A DNA stretch of 64,000 nt, taken from positions 930,001 to 994,000 of the forward strand of contig OZ037882.1 in NCBI GenBank assembly GCA_964035575.1, written 5' to 3'. The notes under the pieces are model-generated. The model searched no databases, was not told the DNA's origin, and saw nothing but the letters and a program-made list of their open reading frames with translations. The stretch comes from Rhynchopus sp. YZ270_cl-10. Its lineage: Eukaryota; Euglenozoa; Diplonemea; Diplonemida; Diplonemidae. Below, piece after piece: positions 30,805 to 42,860 of the stretch (the first letter of the stretch is position 1; the number at the start of each line of letters is the position of its first letter). The translations under genes and the position numbers were made by a program.

Positions 30805-33800
30805 ATGTCACTAACAAGAGACATTGGGATGCCACTGCCTGCCACAACTTCACCTAAAGGGAGTCTAGCGTCAAGGGGGTCACGGAGTTCCAAGAGCAGT
30901 CACAAACCAGATCTGTCCGACGCAACAATTATTTTGAATTTGTCGTCCTACGCTTCGAAGAATGGGCAGCTCTTCATTCAAGGGGATCGGGTGGTTCCAT
31001 TGACCTTGTCAGGTCTATCGCACGCAAGAAAACGGCGGCACGAACTCCGCAATGTCGCAACCAAACGCCTCGCCCTCTTCAACTCCTCAGAATCGAAGGA
31101 AAAAAAGGCGATTGAAGGCCTTTTCGATTGTTTCCGTGAATGCCCGCGACTTCGTGTCACCCAAGGTGCGGTATCCGATGATACCGTAGATTTAGATGAT
31201 TTTATGTCGTTAACGTCATTAGAATTATCGGGAGTCCGACTACAAAAGGTGTTAAACGCGCCGTTAGGTCTGAAGGAGGTGATGTTGACGCAGGGTAGTG
31301 TGTTGCCCATGGGAGAGTTAGGTGAGGCGGTGTCTGCGTTGACGTTAGATGGCTGTAAGGAGGTCGAAATGGGTGGGGAGAGTCTGGCGCGATTTGCGGA
31401 AAATGTCGTGCATTTGACGGTGAGGGGGTCGATTTATCCGCCAAAAACGTTGAAATCGGTGTTGGGTGGGGCAGCATGGAGGAGCTTACGATACGTGAAA
31501 TTGCTGTGTAATGTATTAGATATGCTACCGTGTCTCACACAGCTTCCTGCCGTAGTGAATCTCAACCTTTCACAAAATGGAATCCACCAGGTCCGTCATC
31601 TCGGGGATTGTTCCAAGCTGGTGACATTGGATTTGAGTGGGAATGAGATAAGGAGTTTGGAGGAAAGTGCGGCGCATCTGCCAAGAAGCTTGATTTCACT
31701 GAATTTGGCGAAAAATAGGTTAACAACGTTGAGGGGTCTGGAAGGGCTCCCGGGGCTGAGCAAGCTGAACGTCTCGGAGAACCAGCTGTCGCAGTGGGGG
31801 GAGGTGTACCAGCTGCTGCAGTCCGCGCCCATCTCGTCCCTGCAGGTGACCGGCAATGCAGGGCTGCGGAAGGCGGTGAAGCAGTACCGCCCGCTCGTAG
31901 CAGGGATGGTCGATTTCGACAGATGGAAGGTCTTCTTGCTCGACGGGAAGACTCTGGCGGGGTCTGAGATCAGCCACTCCCAAGTACGCGCAGTGTCGGC
32001 GCAATACGCAGAGTTCTTCTCAGCACCAGACGTCACCAGCCCTGTGGTATGTTCTTTTCTTTTAGCTTTTTGGGTTTTGTTCAGTTGTTTTTTGTGCACC
32101 TTTCTTGGCCCGGCTGGGTCCTCTTTGTGCTTTTTTTTTTAATCATTTAGGTAAGGGGGGGTATGTAATTTGACCGGTTCTGACCGGTAACTAAACCAGT
32201 GTGTTGTCAAAAATTCCCGAAATAATCGGGTATTTTTGTGTACAAATAGTACCCGGTCAAAATAGGGTATGTAATTTGACCGGCACCCCATTTTGACCGG
32301 CATTTTGACCGGGTACTATTTATACACAAAAAACACGGGTTGCCTACGACGCTTCTAAGGTGCTCGCTCTCCATACCTAGACCCTCGAATTTTTTTTTCA
32401 ACTTACCTTCCTTCACCCCCCTGTAAGGGCAACCGTAGGTGAAGTAAGGTATAGTATTGAAATCGATGTGGGGGGGGGAGTAAAGGGTCAATTTTACAAA
32501 ACCAGATTTTGAGGAAAATTTTAGCCGAAAATGGGCTCCACGTATAAGCAACCGGGCTCATATTTCTCAAAATTTAAGTGGTCAAAAAATTGTCCAATTT
32601 TCGAGATTGACCCCACCACTGCACGGGCGGAGCCCAAAAATGCAAATAAGGACCCTTTTAAATTTGTTCTCTTGAAATGTGTAATTTCATGTTTTCGCGA
32701 AAAAAATAACAACTGATCCTACGAGGGTTGAAGGAAGGTGGTTGAAAACAACAATAACAACAAGGACAAGTAATTGCTAAGAAAAATGCGGGGTGTGCTG
32801 TGGAAAACTCCGCGCGATTTTCGAAACCACCGTAGCATCCTGGCGATTTGCTGGAGGTGCTGATGCGCCTGGTGTGATCGATGTGTTGTAGTCTGTGCAT
32901 TCTGTGTTCCTTCCGCACTGCTCCAACGACGACGACAATGTGGGGAGCCTGTGGACAAAAACGAGCTGGACCACGCCGAGCCTGCCGAGCGGGCGTCCAA
33001 CAACGCTATCGAGCAGATGGTGCTGGACGAAGAGGACAGCCCCCCTTCTTGAACGTTTCAGATGCTGGCGTCCCAGTGGGTCTGGCAGCGTACGAAGAGC
33101 GTTAGCATACCTGCAGAAGAGCAGAATGCTGGGCGTGTTGTAGATTATTTCTACAGGATGGAGTTCCACATCACACCCCGTTTTTTTTCCGATAGCAACA
33201 GTGTTTCCCAGCATCTCACCTAACTCTGAAAATAGGTGAGATTTTGCGGTTTTGCGGGTTTTTGTATAGGTGTGGCGAGCCCGGGCGCGCTTCGCGCGCC
33301 CGGGTCCCCACCTTAACTCAAGTTGGGGGCCTCCGGCGGAATGTGAGAATTTCTCGGAGTTCGGCACTTCATTGATATTTGCACCAGGCACACGTGGTAC
33401 ACGAATTATCAGTAAACTCAGTACATTTACAAAATAAACGGCAGTCATGGCAGGCATGGCACCCAAGCGAAGCCACGGTACGCAACATTTCTAAAAATTG
33501 TTGACATAAATGTCACTGTCGTTGGAAGATTGGGGGGTCAGCTTGTTTTTGTGCCCAAAATTTCTCAGCACTGCTGACCAGGGACATTGGGAACATGGGG
33601 ATTTTTGCGGAGCAAAAAAAAAAAAATCAAACAAATGGCGCCGCAGGCGAAAAAAAATTAGGGTACAGTGTAAAAATCTATCTTTTTACAGCACATAGTC
33701 ACACACCTAACCCTTTTTTGCGGAGCAAAAAAGGGAAAATGGCGCCGCAGGCAAAAAAAATTGAGGTACAGCCTGGATGGTGCGGTCAGCAACCCAGTTC

Positions 33801-36800
33801 CCCATGGTACTCCCGTGGTTCAACCATGATTTTTTTTTTTTTTTTTTTTTCCCTGCAGGCAGGGCGTTCGCTATCGCCATCGTTTTTTCCTGATCGTGGC
33901 GAAATGCCAAAAACCCCGAAATTTTCGTTTTTTTACTAGTGCTTAAAATAGGTCAAAAAAAATTTTCCCGCCGGAGAGAAGTTAGTTCGTGGGGTGAATC
34001 CCTGGTACTGAATGGTCAAAAAAAATTTGCTATTTGCGCGTGATCCCTTCCCCAGCACAAGTGATATTACAGCTGAACTTTCCTGATACTAAAACCAGCA
34101 AAACGATGGAGAATTTCATCAATCCCCCCTCACTGAGGGTCTCTTTGTGTTGTTTAATCAAACAGATGTACAAGAGAGGCATCTGTCATATGAGACTTCA
34201 TCCTTATTTTGATTATTTTCAACTCTCTGCCGTTGAAAGTAGAGTTGACACGAGCAGTGACACCTTCTATAACAGGGGGTACGGTACACCTTCAGCAGAC
34301 TGCAGGATTGAGGAGCGAGCGGGAGTGCTGGGGAAACTTCCTCTCACGGCAGGCGGGTTTGCGGATGATTTTGAGTACAGTGGACATGCACCCCTCTGCG
34401 ACCCCCCCTCCGGGGGGGTCTACAGGGTGGTGGGGAGAAATCTCTCTCTCTCTCTTTTTTTTTTTTTTCCCCCTTTATTTATTTATTTATTTATTTATTT
34501 ATACAGGGTTTCGCCCCGGTGGGGCGAAGCCCTGGGGCGAAATAAAATGTCATTTTTTCAGGAAAAGATTTTTTTAACGAAAAAAAATATTTTTCGCCCC
34601 GGGGCGAACGCCCTGCCTGCAGGTGAGATTTCTCACCTCACTTTTTTTTTTTTTCTTTTTTTGTGAGATTTCTCACCCCAAAATCTCACCGTGGGAAACA
34701 CTGGATAGCAATTACTTGTTTGCCCCTATATTGGGCTAATTTCGACGATTTGAGGCCATTAAAAGCAAAATTGGCACTTTTGAGCATCTAGGGGGGTCTA
34801 AAACGCGGTTCCGCGAACCCAAAATTTCGTGATTTTTACCAAAAACAAGTCGATTTTTGAAAAAATCTCAAAAAAAAAAATCCCAATTTTTTTTTTTTCA
34901 CAAGTGTTTTTGAGGCCTGCTCACTACACCCTAGGTCCCCTTCTGGGACCAAAAAGTCAAAAAAAGCAAGAATTGGGCTGTTTTGAGCATCTAGAGTTAA
35001 TTCCCCAGTCATTTTCTGTACCACCAGTGCATTTAGTATGGGCCAGCGCCTTGTCAAAAAATCAAAAAATCTCAAAAAAAAAAATTTTTTTTTTCGGGAA
35101 AATTTCGACCCCTGAGTTGGGTTTTTGGGCACCAAAAAGTGCAAAAAAACGCAAAAATCGGGTGTTTTGACGATCTGGGTGTAAACCATATGCATTATGC
35201 ACCTTATGCATTACTGCAGGGGCCCACATTTCGTGTACAAAAACACGCATATTTCACATTTCCTTAGCAATTCTTTTCACAAGTACGGAGTTTGACCTGA
35301 CAAAATTTTGTTTTATCGCCCAAAATCGGGCGTGGTAGGTCATAAAATGGCCCAAAGAATCCAAAGAAAACCTCAGAAATAGATGTTCGCGAAAAAATTT
35401 CGCAAGTCAAAATTCAGCCGCAATACCCTGTGACTGTAGTGGCTAGAGAACACGCATGCAGACCCGTTCCTTGCAATTTCCAGTGTTGTGTTTATCAATG
35501 CATGCATCCAGAGGACCCCTGGTTTACGAAATCGTAAGCACTCCTGTGCAAAAATGAAGTCGGTTTTTGACCCAAAATCGGGGTGGGTGGGTCATAATTT
35601 GCTCCAAATTTGGCCGAAAATCGGGATTTTTCTGAAAATTTCATTGTGCCCAGCAAAAATCCTTGCTTTTTTGAAGAATTTTCCAAAAAATATGCTATAC
35701 CCCCTATGACTGGACCCAACTCCCCTCACTCTTTTTTTTTTCACCCAAAGGGCCGGTCAAATTTTACACACTAATACACAAAGTTACATACCCCCCAAGT
35801 TCATTTCATCCGGATAGCTATCGAGCTACAGATGATTGGATTTTCCACAAATTTTCCAATAAAAGCGATGTCAAAACGTCAATACCATTTGAATCACTTG
35901 TGGAATTTGCTCCAAAAAACAACCGCCAAATACCACAACACCCACACAGGTCATCGGCGGTGAACCCGACGCCAACGTGCGCTCTACCCGAGTCGTGGAT
36001 CTGTCCCCCGACATCGACGGTGCAAGCTTCCCCTCAAGCGACCCCGAGCTCGTCTCAGCACTCATCGCAGGCACCGTGGCGTTGCTGCTTGTGGTCTTTG
36101 AGATGCGGTATGCTCATATGTCTACGTGGTTAGGTTAGCGTCCACATGAAGGCTGGATGGTCAAAACCAAAAAAAATTAACACGATGTGTCGGGGTTTAA
36201 CCTTTCTCTACTCTCTACACACTGCACACTACAGAGATGACGACCCCAGCCCTGCTGCCACACCACGAACCGGTCGGAAGGAAGGCAAAAAGAAGACCTA
36301 CAAGGTTGTCAAGAAGCTTGTCCCCAAGAAGCGCCCCGACGAAACCCCGCGCAATGACTCCAACCCCCCGCAGGCCACCACCCCACAGCACCTCCCGAGC
36401 AGCACGCCGCTCCGCACAGCGGACATTGCAGACATGCCGCCACCACCATCCACAACCCCGGTGGTGATACCACCACCGACACCGCCTCAGGAGTATGTCG
36501 ATTCGGAGAGGGAGTCCGCTTATGCCTCACACACCCAAAGCCAGAGAACCGATCCGAGCGACCGAGAGGTTTCTGATAGAGAGACCAGCGCAACAGACGG
36601 CCCCAGTGGAAGTGGTGTGAGCGAGGTGAAGCCTGCAGTGCAGCAGCCGCAGCGCAGGTTGTTTGCAGACATTGCAAAAAGCTTGAGTGACTCCAATGGA
36701 GAAGAGTTAAAGGCAGAGAGGGCTCCACTGCCAGATTCATTGCGTCTGTCGGACCCGCAGTTGGCTTCTTTGACCAGCATTTCGTTCCGATCTGTTGTTG

Positions 36801-39800
36801 AAGTTGCCGCAGAAAAGCTGTCCCGCATACTATCCGCCGGCACCATAGTACCTACCTTGACACGAATCGCCCCCGGAGTCAAACGGGGTAGAACCGCCAC
36901 AGCGAGCATCTCCGCAGTCTACGATTGGGGGGATGTCGTGATTTCCACCTCGCCTGAAGCTCCCCCTTGCTTTGCGACCTCGCTGTACCCTCCGAATGTG
37001 TTGACCGAGTCGGACAGCACCCGGCTGGTTGCGGTGGATGCGATCACGACGGACCAATATTTGACAATCAGAATCCGTTCTGGGAAGGCACGGCTGATGG
37101 GGAGGAAGGCGAACGGGGTGGAGACGGAGGAGATGGAGTGGGCGTCTGATGGGGGGTTGCTGGTGCATGTCATAGAGAGCTTTGCGGGGTATGGTGTGGA
37201 GTCCACAGCGTCATCGACGCTGACGTTGGCGAATGTGCAGACCTGGGAGGTAGGCGAGGCGAAGCCGTGGGACGTCAAGAAGGTCACCGTGGCGCCGACA
37301 GCGGATGCGCAGTACGTGACAACCTTCGGCGGGGTGACCTTCCTGCAGAGGAGGCAGCAGGCGGATGTGAGGTCGTCCTTCCACTTCGCGTCGGATGTCA
37401 CGTTGCTAGCAGGGTTTGTTGTTCCTGACGAACAGTATGCTCTTTTCTTTTTGCAGTAAAACAAACAAAACATCGGAGGGGTCCCCTTTCGTTTTTACCC
37501 TTGCGTTGTGTATTTTTTTTTTGTAAAATCTCGAAAAATGGATGGTGTTTTCGCGAAACCCATATAAACTCCCCTATCCCAATCCTTCTAGAACAGTATT
37601 TGAGATAAGCCTCAGAGAGCAGCAACATTTTATTTTTCTTAGGTCGGACCAATGGGGATTAATTATGCCATACTAGGGGGTGAAGCGTTCCGAAGAGGGT
37701 TTCCTAAAAAGTGGAGATTGACACAAAAAACTGTGGCAACACACAACCCGAGGCAACTACAGTACCTCCAACAATATATCAAAATAATACTGTCTTCCAC
37801 CAACCACCCTGCAGAAGACAAAGACAACCTTTTTCACTTTTCCCCTTTTTTAAAACCTTTCTTCCACCCACCCTGCAGATGCCAAGACCTTCTCGTGCAG
37901 CTGCTGAAGGAACGTCTCGCAACCTGCCGACGTGCCCCACAGTGGCCTGTCGTGAACAACCTCCGCCAGTCCTCCTCCACCACAGTGCACAAAACCTTCG
38001 AGCAGTTCCAGCGCGATGTCGGGGGTGTCGAGCCTGTCTCGACAGAGGACCTGCGTGCAGGCAGCACACTGCAGGAGGACATGAAGACCACGAACGATCT
38101 CTTTGTCTACTTCGGTTCTACGCTTGCGGGGAAGAGACGGGTATGTGCTTTTCTTTTTTTTGAAACAACTGCCCTGCAAAGGTTGTAGCGGGAGGAAATG
38201 AAAACAAATATATCTGAGTGTGCCCGAATTTTTTGGTGTGAGCGATGTAAACACGACACAATCCTTATTAATAAGCGATCAACGAAAAATGCTTGAGAGA
38301 CTCTTTTGCTTTGTTTGCTCAAAAAGACTGTAAACGGGGAGGGGGGGGGAAATAAAGGTTGTTTGGTGTTCGCTTCCACAAAGAAAGAGTGGTGCGAGGT
38401 GGTGTCTGTAACGGCGTTGCTTCCCTGAGGCCCGGTATTGGTCTCCTTCTCGGACGATGTGGCGTCGTCAAGGGTCAGTCTCCTGGGTGGGGGTGACGTG
38501 TTTTTTCCAATAATACACTCCGGGCACCGGAATGTATCAGCACTGAAATTATCCAAAAACCTGACGGATTTGAGCCGGTACGTTTTTCTTGAGGCAGGTC
38601 ACCGAGGCCGCTTTCCCACAATCTCGGCAGCTACCTACGCAAGGTGGGATGCCACGCGTATTGTCAACCGCAAATTTTGTTGATTCCTTGCCACAGCGCA
38701 TGCCAACGCCAAGGGTTCCTGCGACGACCCAGCGAAGTGATTTTGGCTGATAGATTTCAGCAGCCTTGCGTTGTTTTCTGACCTTCTCAGAAAGCTCTTG
38801 ATGCCCCATTTCATTCCACGGTAAAGAGCCACCTCTGCGTCATGGTCATTAGCTTCCCTTTCCTTTGTGCACGCAGTCGTCCATGCCTGTTGTGCAGCAC
38901 AGAGCTGCACCCTGGGACATCGTCTGCGCGGGGGTCGCCCGACTCCACCGACAGAGGGATCGTGTCCCAGTCCACCGCATATGCCGGGGTTATCGGACAT
39001 TTAGAGTTTGTTCCTGTGTGGGAGATGGTTTGTTTCTGTAACTGGTCTTGTGCTTGCTCGCTGGCAGATAGTTTGTTTCTGTGGCTGGTTCGTTGTTAGC
39101 TCGCTGGCAGATAGTTTGGTCTTTGATCAAAAAAGGCTATTATGTGAGTGACTTTAGGGACAATGGAGCTTGCAACAGGTGGACAACCACCCCAAATTTC
39201 AGGAAAATCAGGTTCAAAATAAGGTTCATCTCGTCACAAAAGGTCTCTTTTTTTATGTACTCAAACACACACACCACACAGCCCGACTACGACCTGCTGC
39301 AGAACTACGGCATCAAGAAGGGCATCCACATCCTGGGTGATGACTCTGACCTCTACGATGGCATGGAGAGCGTCGGGGAGAAGCTCGTCACCTCGTGGTA
39401 TGTCAACTCTACTATGTTTGGGATCTATTTTGTGCGTTTAGGGCGTGCAAGGGTGTCCACCCCCGGTGTACCGGGCATTGTACCAAGGGTACACTGTCGC
39501 GAGAGGGCTTTTGTATAAAAATTGGTTTCAAAAAAAAAAAAAACACACCACAACACAGCTACTGCAACGTGCTCCTTGGGAATGTCTCGAACGAGCAGGA
39601 GGAGAAGAGCTGCTGGATCGCAATCTCGAACACAGACACGTACTTCTGCCTCGACCTGAACTACAACCCGAAGGAGGGCCGCCGTGCAAGGGTGCCGTTC
39701 CCGTACCTCGCGTGTCACGGGAATGGCGACCTGGCGAAGGTGGAGCTAGGTATGTGCTGTCCACCACACACATACCTCAAACGGGAACCTTTGGCGGGAA

Positions 39801-40936
39801 GAGTTCTTCCCCTACCTTCTGGAAAAAGAAAGTATAGTGGAGCACACTCTAGGGTGGCTACACTAATACAACCAAGTTTTCAAAGAAAAAAAAACCAAGA
39901 GATCATCTGCGGTGACGTAACAGTGTTTAGTATAGTGGAGCACACTCTAGTGGCTATACTATTACAACCAGGGTTAAAAATATCTTGAGCTCATCTTCGC
40001 TCTCTACACTGATATAGCAAAACTGGTGTGGCTGAAAGGGGGTGCTATTTTCTGCTACATTCTGCTACTTTCTGCTATTTCTGGGCATCTGGATTTTTTG
40101 GTGCGGCTGAAATGAAATGGCTGCTACTTTCTGCTATTTTCTGCCATTTTGGGGTCGTCAGCCACACCAAAACTGTCAATAATCTTTTCTCCCTACCCTA
40201 CCCCCACAGGCTTCTCCTGGCAGTACATGCGTCTCGTCTATGGTGGCGACAACGGGATGACCTACCTGCTCCTCCCACGCAGCAAGAGCGCCTGCATCCA
40301 CCTCCTCAGCTGCCTCTCCACCGCCGACGGCGCAAGCGTACAAGGGAAGATCACTGTCCACGGCTCACCCTTTGCCTCACGCCCTCTCGTGGAAGGGCAG
40401 GGCGAACTGCGCGGCTACTTCCTTGCGTACATGAAGCAGGAGCAGTTGATTCAAAGGCGGAAAAACCGTGAAACTGTATTGTGCTTTCCTCAGGACGTCT
40501 ACCCGCTTAGGGAGATGAACGCGCAAATGCTTCCGGTCAGCATTATTGTAACGAAGGACGACATTCTCGTCGCAACCGACCGGTATGCCTCGTGGCCGGA
40601 TGGTGAGGTGGACGCGAACCGCTGGCATCTTGAGAAGCGTGCGCCCTTAGGGGACGTGGTAGGCCTCTGGGCTGCGTCAGCGTACGATGCGAATGTGTTC
40701 CCCTCTCGCTTTGAAATCGAGTTTGAAAGCGACTCAGAAGAGAGGACACGCTGGAAGTTTGCTGCGCAAACCCCAGGCTCGATGCGGGAGTGCACACAGC
40801 TCATCAAAAACGAATACGAGAACAAATGGGGGAGCGGGACTGTCAAACTGAGTATGTCATTTTTTAAAAAGAAGAACTACAAATTAATAATCCTCTCTTT
40901 TTCACAGATGTCGAGACCTTGCACGTTGCTGACTAA
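30805..40936 (+). CDS. Leucine-rich-repeat protein, 8 exons
   Basis: Exons: 30805-32046, 35950-36107, 36235-37434, 37879-38140, 39282-39397, 39559-39749, 40210-40851 and 40908-40936. Every junction keeps phase and the total is 1279 aa. Residues 1-110 are Ser/Lys-rich. LRRs span about 130-370, clearest as LNLSQNGIHQV, LDLSGNEIRSL, LNLAKNRLTTL and LNVSENQLSQW, followed by a cap-like block ending WKVFLLDGKTL. Exon 2 encodes ALIAGTVALLLVVF, a possible membrane segment or buried helix. Exon 3 starts with a Lys/Pro/Thr-rich linker. Exons 4-7 are globular (WQYMRLVYGGDNGMTYLLL, VSIIVTKDDILVATDRYASW) and could be a PH-like domain. The order LRR, linker, C-terminal PH-like domain recalls nischarin and STK11-interacting protein, but that is architectural likeness only. 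Introns range from 56 to 3903 nt, and the first is inflated by transposons. Confidence 0.8.
32945..33052 (+). pseudogene. Coding-like tail inside the intron element
   Basis: A frame containing EPVDKNELDHAEPAERASNN and ending MVLDEEDSPPS stop. Its acidic composition and GC content stand out from the surroundings. It may be the end of the outer element's transposase or a captured host exon. Too short to assign. Confidence 0.3.
33545..33835 (+). repeat. Dispersed repeat family H, copy 1
   Basis: Blocks AGCACTGCTGACCAGGGAC, TTTTGCGGAGCAAAAAA, AAATGGCGCCGCAGGC, AATCTATCTTTTTACAGCA, GGTACAGCCTGGATGGTGCG and CCATGGTACTCCCGTGGTTC occur in the same order at 42466-42766. A minus-strand partial copy is at 63712-63855. 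GCGGAGCAAAAAA units occur twice per copy. Confidence 0.7.
33852..34623. mobile_element. Third-level nested inverted-repeat segment
   Basis: CCTGCAGGCAGGGCGTTCGC at 33852-33871 is exactly inverted at 34604-34623. Internally it has GGGCGAAA/TTTCGCCC motifs, a TTTA microsatellite (34474-34500) and poly-T tracts. If a transposon, it sits within the hAT-like element, itself within the 3.6-kb element. No target duplication was seen. Confidence 0.5.
38153..38290 (-). repeat. Family A repeat, truncated copy in LRR intron 4
   Basis: Starts with poly-T and ACAACTGCCCTGCAAAGGTTG, keeps GTGCCCGAATTTTTTGGTGTG, split by one difference, and AGCGATGTAAACACGACACA, then jumps to GCGATCAACGAAAAAT. The middle and far end are missing. 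Confidence 0.6.
38350..39000 (-). pseudogene. Minus-strand coding-like stretch in LRR intron 4
   Basis: Antisense to the host gene, several adjoining frames look like protein. One contains RKQRKAAEIYQPKSLRWVV and SCRDCGKAASVTC, the next downstream contains FRCPECIIGK. The paired CxxC motifs suggest a zinc-binding domain. The frames do not form one reading frame and no introns are evident, so it is either a decayed mobile-element gene or a decayed nested gene. The intron (1141 nt) is longer than its neighbours because of this insert. Confidence 0.35.
39834..39975 (+). repeat. Dispersed repeat family G, two copies in LRR intron 6
   Basis: TATAGTGGAGCACACTCTAG followed by GGTGGCTACACTAATACAAC and CAAGTTTTCAAAG, then a second shortened copy 97 bases on. 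Related copies lie near 42003, 47312 (CK2-beta intron 1), 52210 and 61545. TATAG and CTATA at the two sides can pair into a short stem. Confidence 0.6.
40024..40169. mobile_element. MITE with TGGTGTGGCTGAA ends, in LRR intron 6
   Basis: Left end TGGTGTGGCTGAA, right end TCAGCCACACCA. The interior repeats TGCTATTTTCTGCTA-like units. It is flanked by AAAC on both sides. Sister copies occur at 52253-52331 and 58073-58209. Confidence 0.75.
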
Positions 40937-41725
40937 AAAGGTAACGTATTGTACAGGGAAGGGGTAATGGTGGCAGTATTGTGCTGGGAGTCCATTGGAA
41001 TACGCAAAATACATCAAAATACATCACAGTACACGTGTCCTGCCATTAGGAAGGGGGCGTGGTACTCTGGTATAGAGCGAAAGGATTGGGGAAGGGAGAA
41101 CGTTGTTACTTTGGTGACAGTCAATACAAATAACAAAAAAATATCTCTTGTAGTCGTGTGAAAAAAAAAAATGAATTGACGACTGAACATATTCCTTCAT
41201 TCTTTGGCATTTTGTGGGGGAACGAGAGAAAGCAAAACACAAGAAGAAGAAGAAGAAGAAAAAAAGCAAACCAAGAAGCGCAAAAGCGTATAAAAAAACT
41301 TGATTACCCCATTCAAATCTTCGTTTATTCTATCCTTCATTTTGTGTCGAACCAGATCGTTATCGCAAATCACTCTTCCTACTGTCTCATAACAAAAATT
41401 TCATAAAAAACCCCTTTCAAACTACCCACTGTCTCAGTCCTCTTTCGTTTTTTTTTTTTCTCTTTTCTGCGCACAAAAAAAAGGTCCCAAAAGGATTCCT
41501 TTAAAAAAGCATTTTTCAACAGGATTTTTTAAAAAAAAGTTACGATCGACAATTTATTTTGAAATTTTATTTTAGGTGGTGGGAGCATATGTAATAAAAA
41601 TCGTCTTTTTGTTTTCCCCCTAATGATGTGTTTTTGTGCAACCCCAAAAAGCACATTCATTCAAAAATACAAAAAAAGAAAAGCACTTTGAATGCAAATC
41701 AACAAATAAAAGCTACTTTCTAGGG

Positions 41726-41822
41726 TTGAGGGATGGCCTCCGTCCATACCGATTAAGTACAAAGCCTTCGGGCGACATTGTGTACAAGATCCTACCTCGG
41801 TAGGTGATTGTCGATACAACAA
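41726..41822 (+). repeat. Dispersed repeat family D, copy 3
   Basis: GAGGGATGGCCTCCGTCCAT, GCCTTCGGGCGACATTGTGT, TACCTCGGTAGGTGATTGTC and GATACAAC followed by A7. Collinear with 24184 and 26221. Confidence 0.5.
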
Positions 41823-42299
41823 AAAAACGTAATGGGAAGAAGAAGAAGAAGAAGAAGAAAAAATGGATTGACCAGCAGATCGTCAAATTTTCAAAAAGGG
41901 GAGGGAGAGTGGTCAGACATGGGGAAAATACACCCCATGGTAGTTACACTCATTTCCAACGAAACGTAGTAATTTTAAAAAAGAAAGTGGAGGATTCATC
42001 CTAGGTCTACACTAATACAAAACCAAGTGTTCGAAGAAAGTGGAGATTTTGCACCAACTGTGGCAACACAACCGAGGCATCCAACAATTTATCAAAAAAA
42101 AAAAGACGTTTCGCTCAGGGAAACCAGTCCTCAGGACCCCCCCCTGAAGAGCCTGATATATTTTTCGTTGTCTTTTTACACCCTCCCCCCCAATTGTGCC
42201 CACCCCAATTTTTTTTGTGGTGACTAAGCACTATGAGGCTTAAGATCATATTACAAAAAAATTCTCTTTTTTCCCCTATTTTATTTCGAAAAGAACGTA

Positions 42300-42754
42300 T
42301 TTTTTTTTTTTTTTTTGCATCTCGAGCAGCCCCTCCGCTACGTTTTCAGATTTTTTTTGAGTTCTGTTGCGGGGGTTTTTTTTTCACCCTGCGCCAGTGT
42401 CTTATCCAGGGATTCAGATTTCAAGATAGGGGTGTCAGCTGTTTTTGTGCCCAAAAATTTTTCAGCACTGCTGACCAGGGACGTTGGGAACATAGGGAAC
42501 TGTATTTTTTTTTTTTGCGAAGCAAAAAAAATCAAACAAATGGCGCCGCAGGCGAAAAAAAATTTAGGATACGGTGTAAAAATCTAGCTTTTTACAGCAT
42601 AGAGTCACACAGCGAATCCTTTTTTGCGGAGCAAAAAAGGAAAAATGGCGCCGCAGGCAAAAAAATGGCGCCGCAGGCAAAAAAAAATTGAGGTACAGCC
42701 TGGATGGTGCGGTCAGCAACCCAGTTCCCCATGGTACTCTCGTGGTTCAACCAT

Positions 42755-42787
<33 letters not shown>

Positions 42788-42860
42788 AAAATTTTCAGAC
42801 TTCTGTTGCGCCGCAACAGAACTTTATACGGTAGCGGAGCCCCTGATCTCGAGTCGAAAG
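42300..42860. mobile_element. Family H element, copy 2, with imperfect TIRs
   Basis: The core (42466-42766) matches 33565-33825. Around it, CATCTCGAGCAGCCCCTCCG then CTACG and AGTTCTGTTGCG are inverted on the right as CGCAACAGAACT, GTAGCGGAGCCCCTG and ATCTCGAG. AGAACGT stands just outside both ends, a possible 7-bp or longer target duplication. No coding capacity. Confidence 0.55.

Larger units (their letters stand above)
33199..34703. mobile_element. hAT-like element with 8-bp target duplication
   Basis: Ends are CAGTGTTTCCCA at 33199 and TGGGAAACACTG at 34692-34703, the typical start of hAT terminal repeats. It is flanked by the exact 8-bp duplication GATAGCAA (33191-33198 and 34704-34711), the size expected for hAT. 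Subterminal CTCACC/GGTGAG motifs are inverted at both ends. It contains a G/C palindrome (about 33285-33310), a copy of dispersed repeat H and a further inverted-repeat segment. It carries no recognisable transposase, so it is non-autonomous. Confidence 0.85.
32156..35796. mobile_element. 3.6-kb TIR element in LRR intron 1
   Basis: The left end GGGGGGTATGTAATTTGACC and the right end, inverted, GGGGGGTATGTAACTTTG match, with the TTTGACCGG motif also near both ends. AAG precedes the left end and follows the right end, a 3-bp target duplication as in PIF/Harbinger- or CACTA-like groups. The left subterminal part repeats TGTAATTTGACCGG. Without it intron 1 would be about 260 nt, like other introns here. 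No intact transposase. A 36-codon coding-like tail lies at 32945-33052. A hAT-like element is nested inside. Confidence 0.65.

Noticed and set aside
32415-32450. CAACCGTAGGTGAAGTAAGG as the 3' end of 18S rRNA
   Set aside because: Only about 12 bases resemble the CCGTAGGTGAACCTG motif and nothing nearby extends it.
33235-33320. GCCCGGGCGCGC/GCGCGCCCGGGC palindrome as a terminator
   Set aside because: Rho-independent terminators do not apply to nuclear genes. The palindrome belongs to the hAT-like element.
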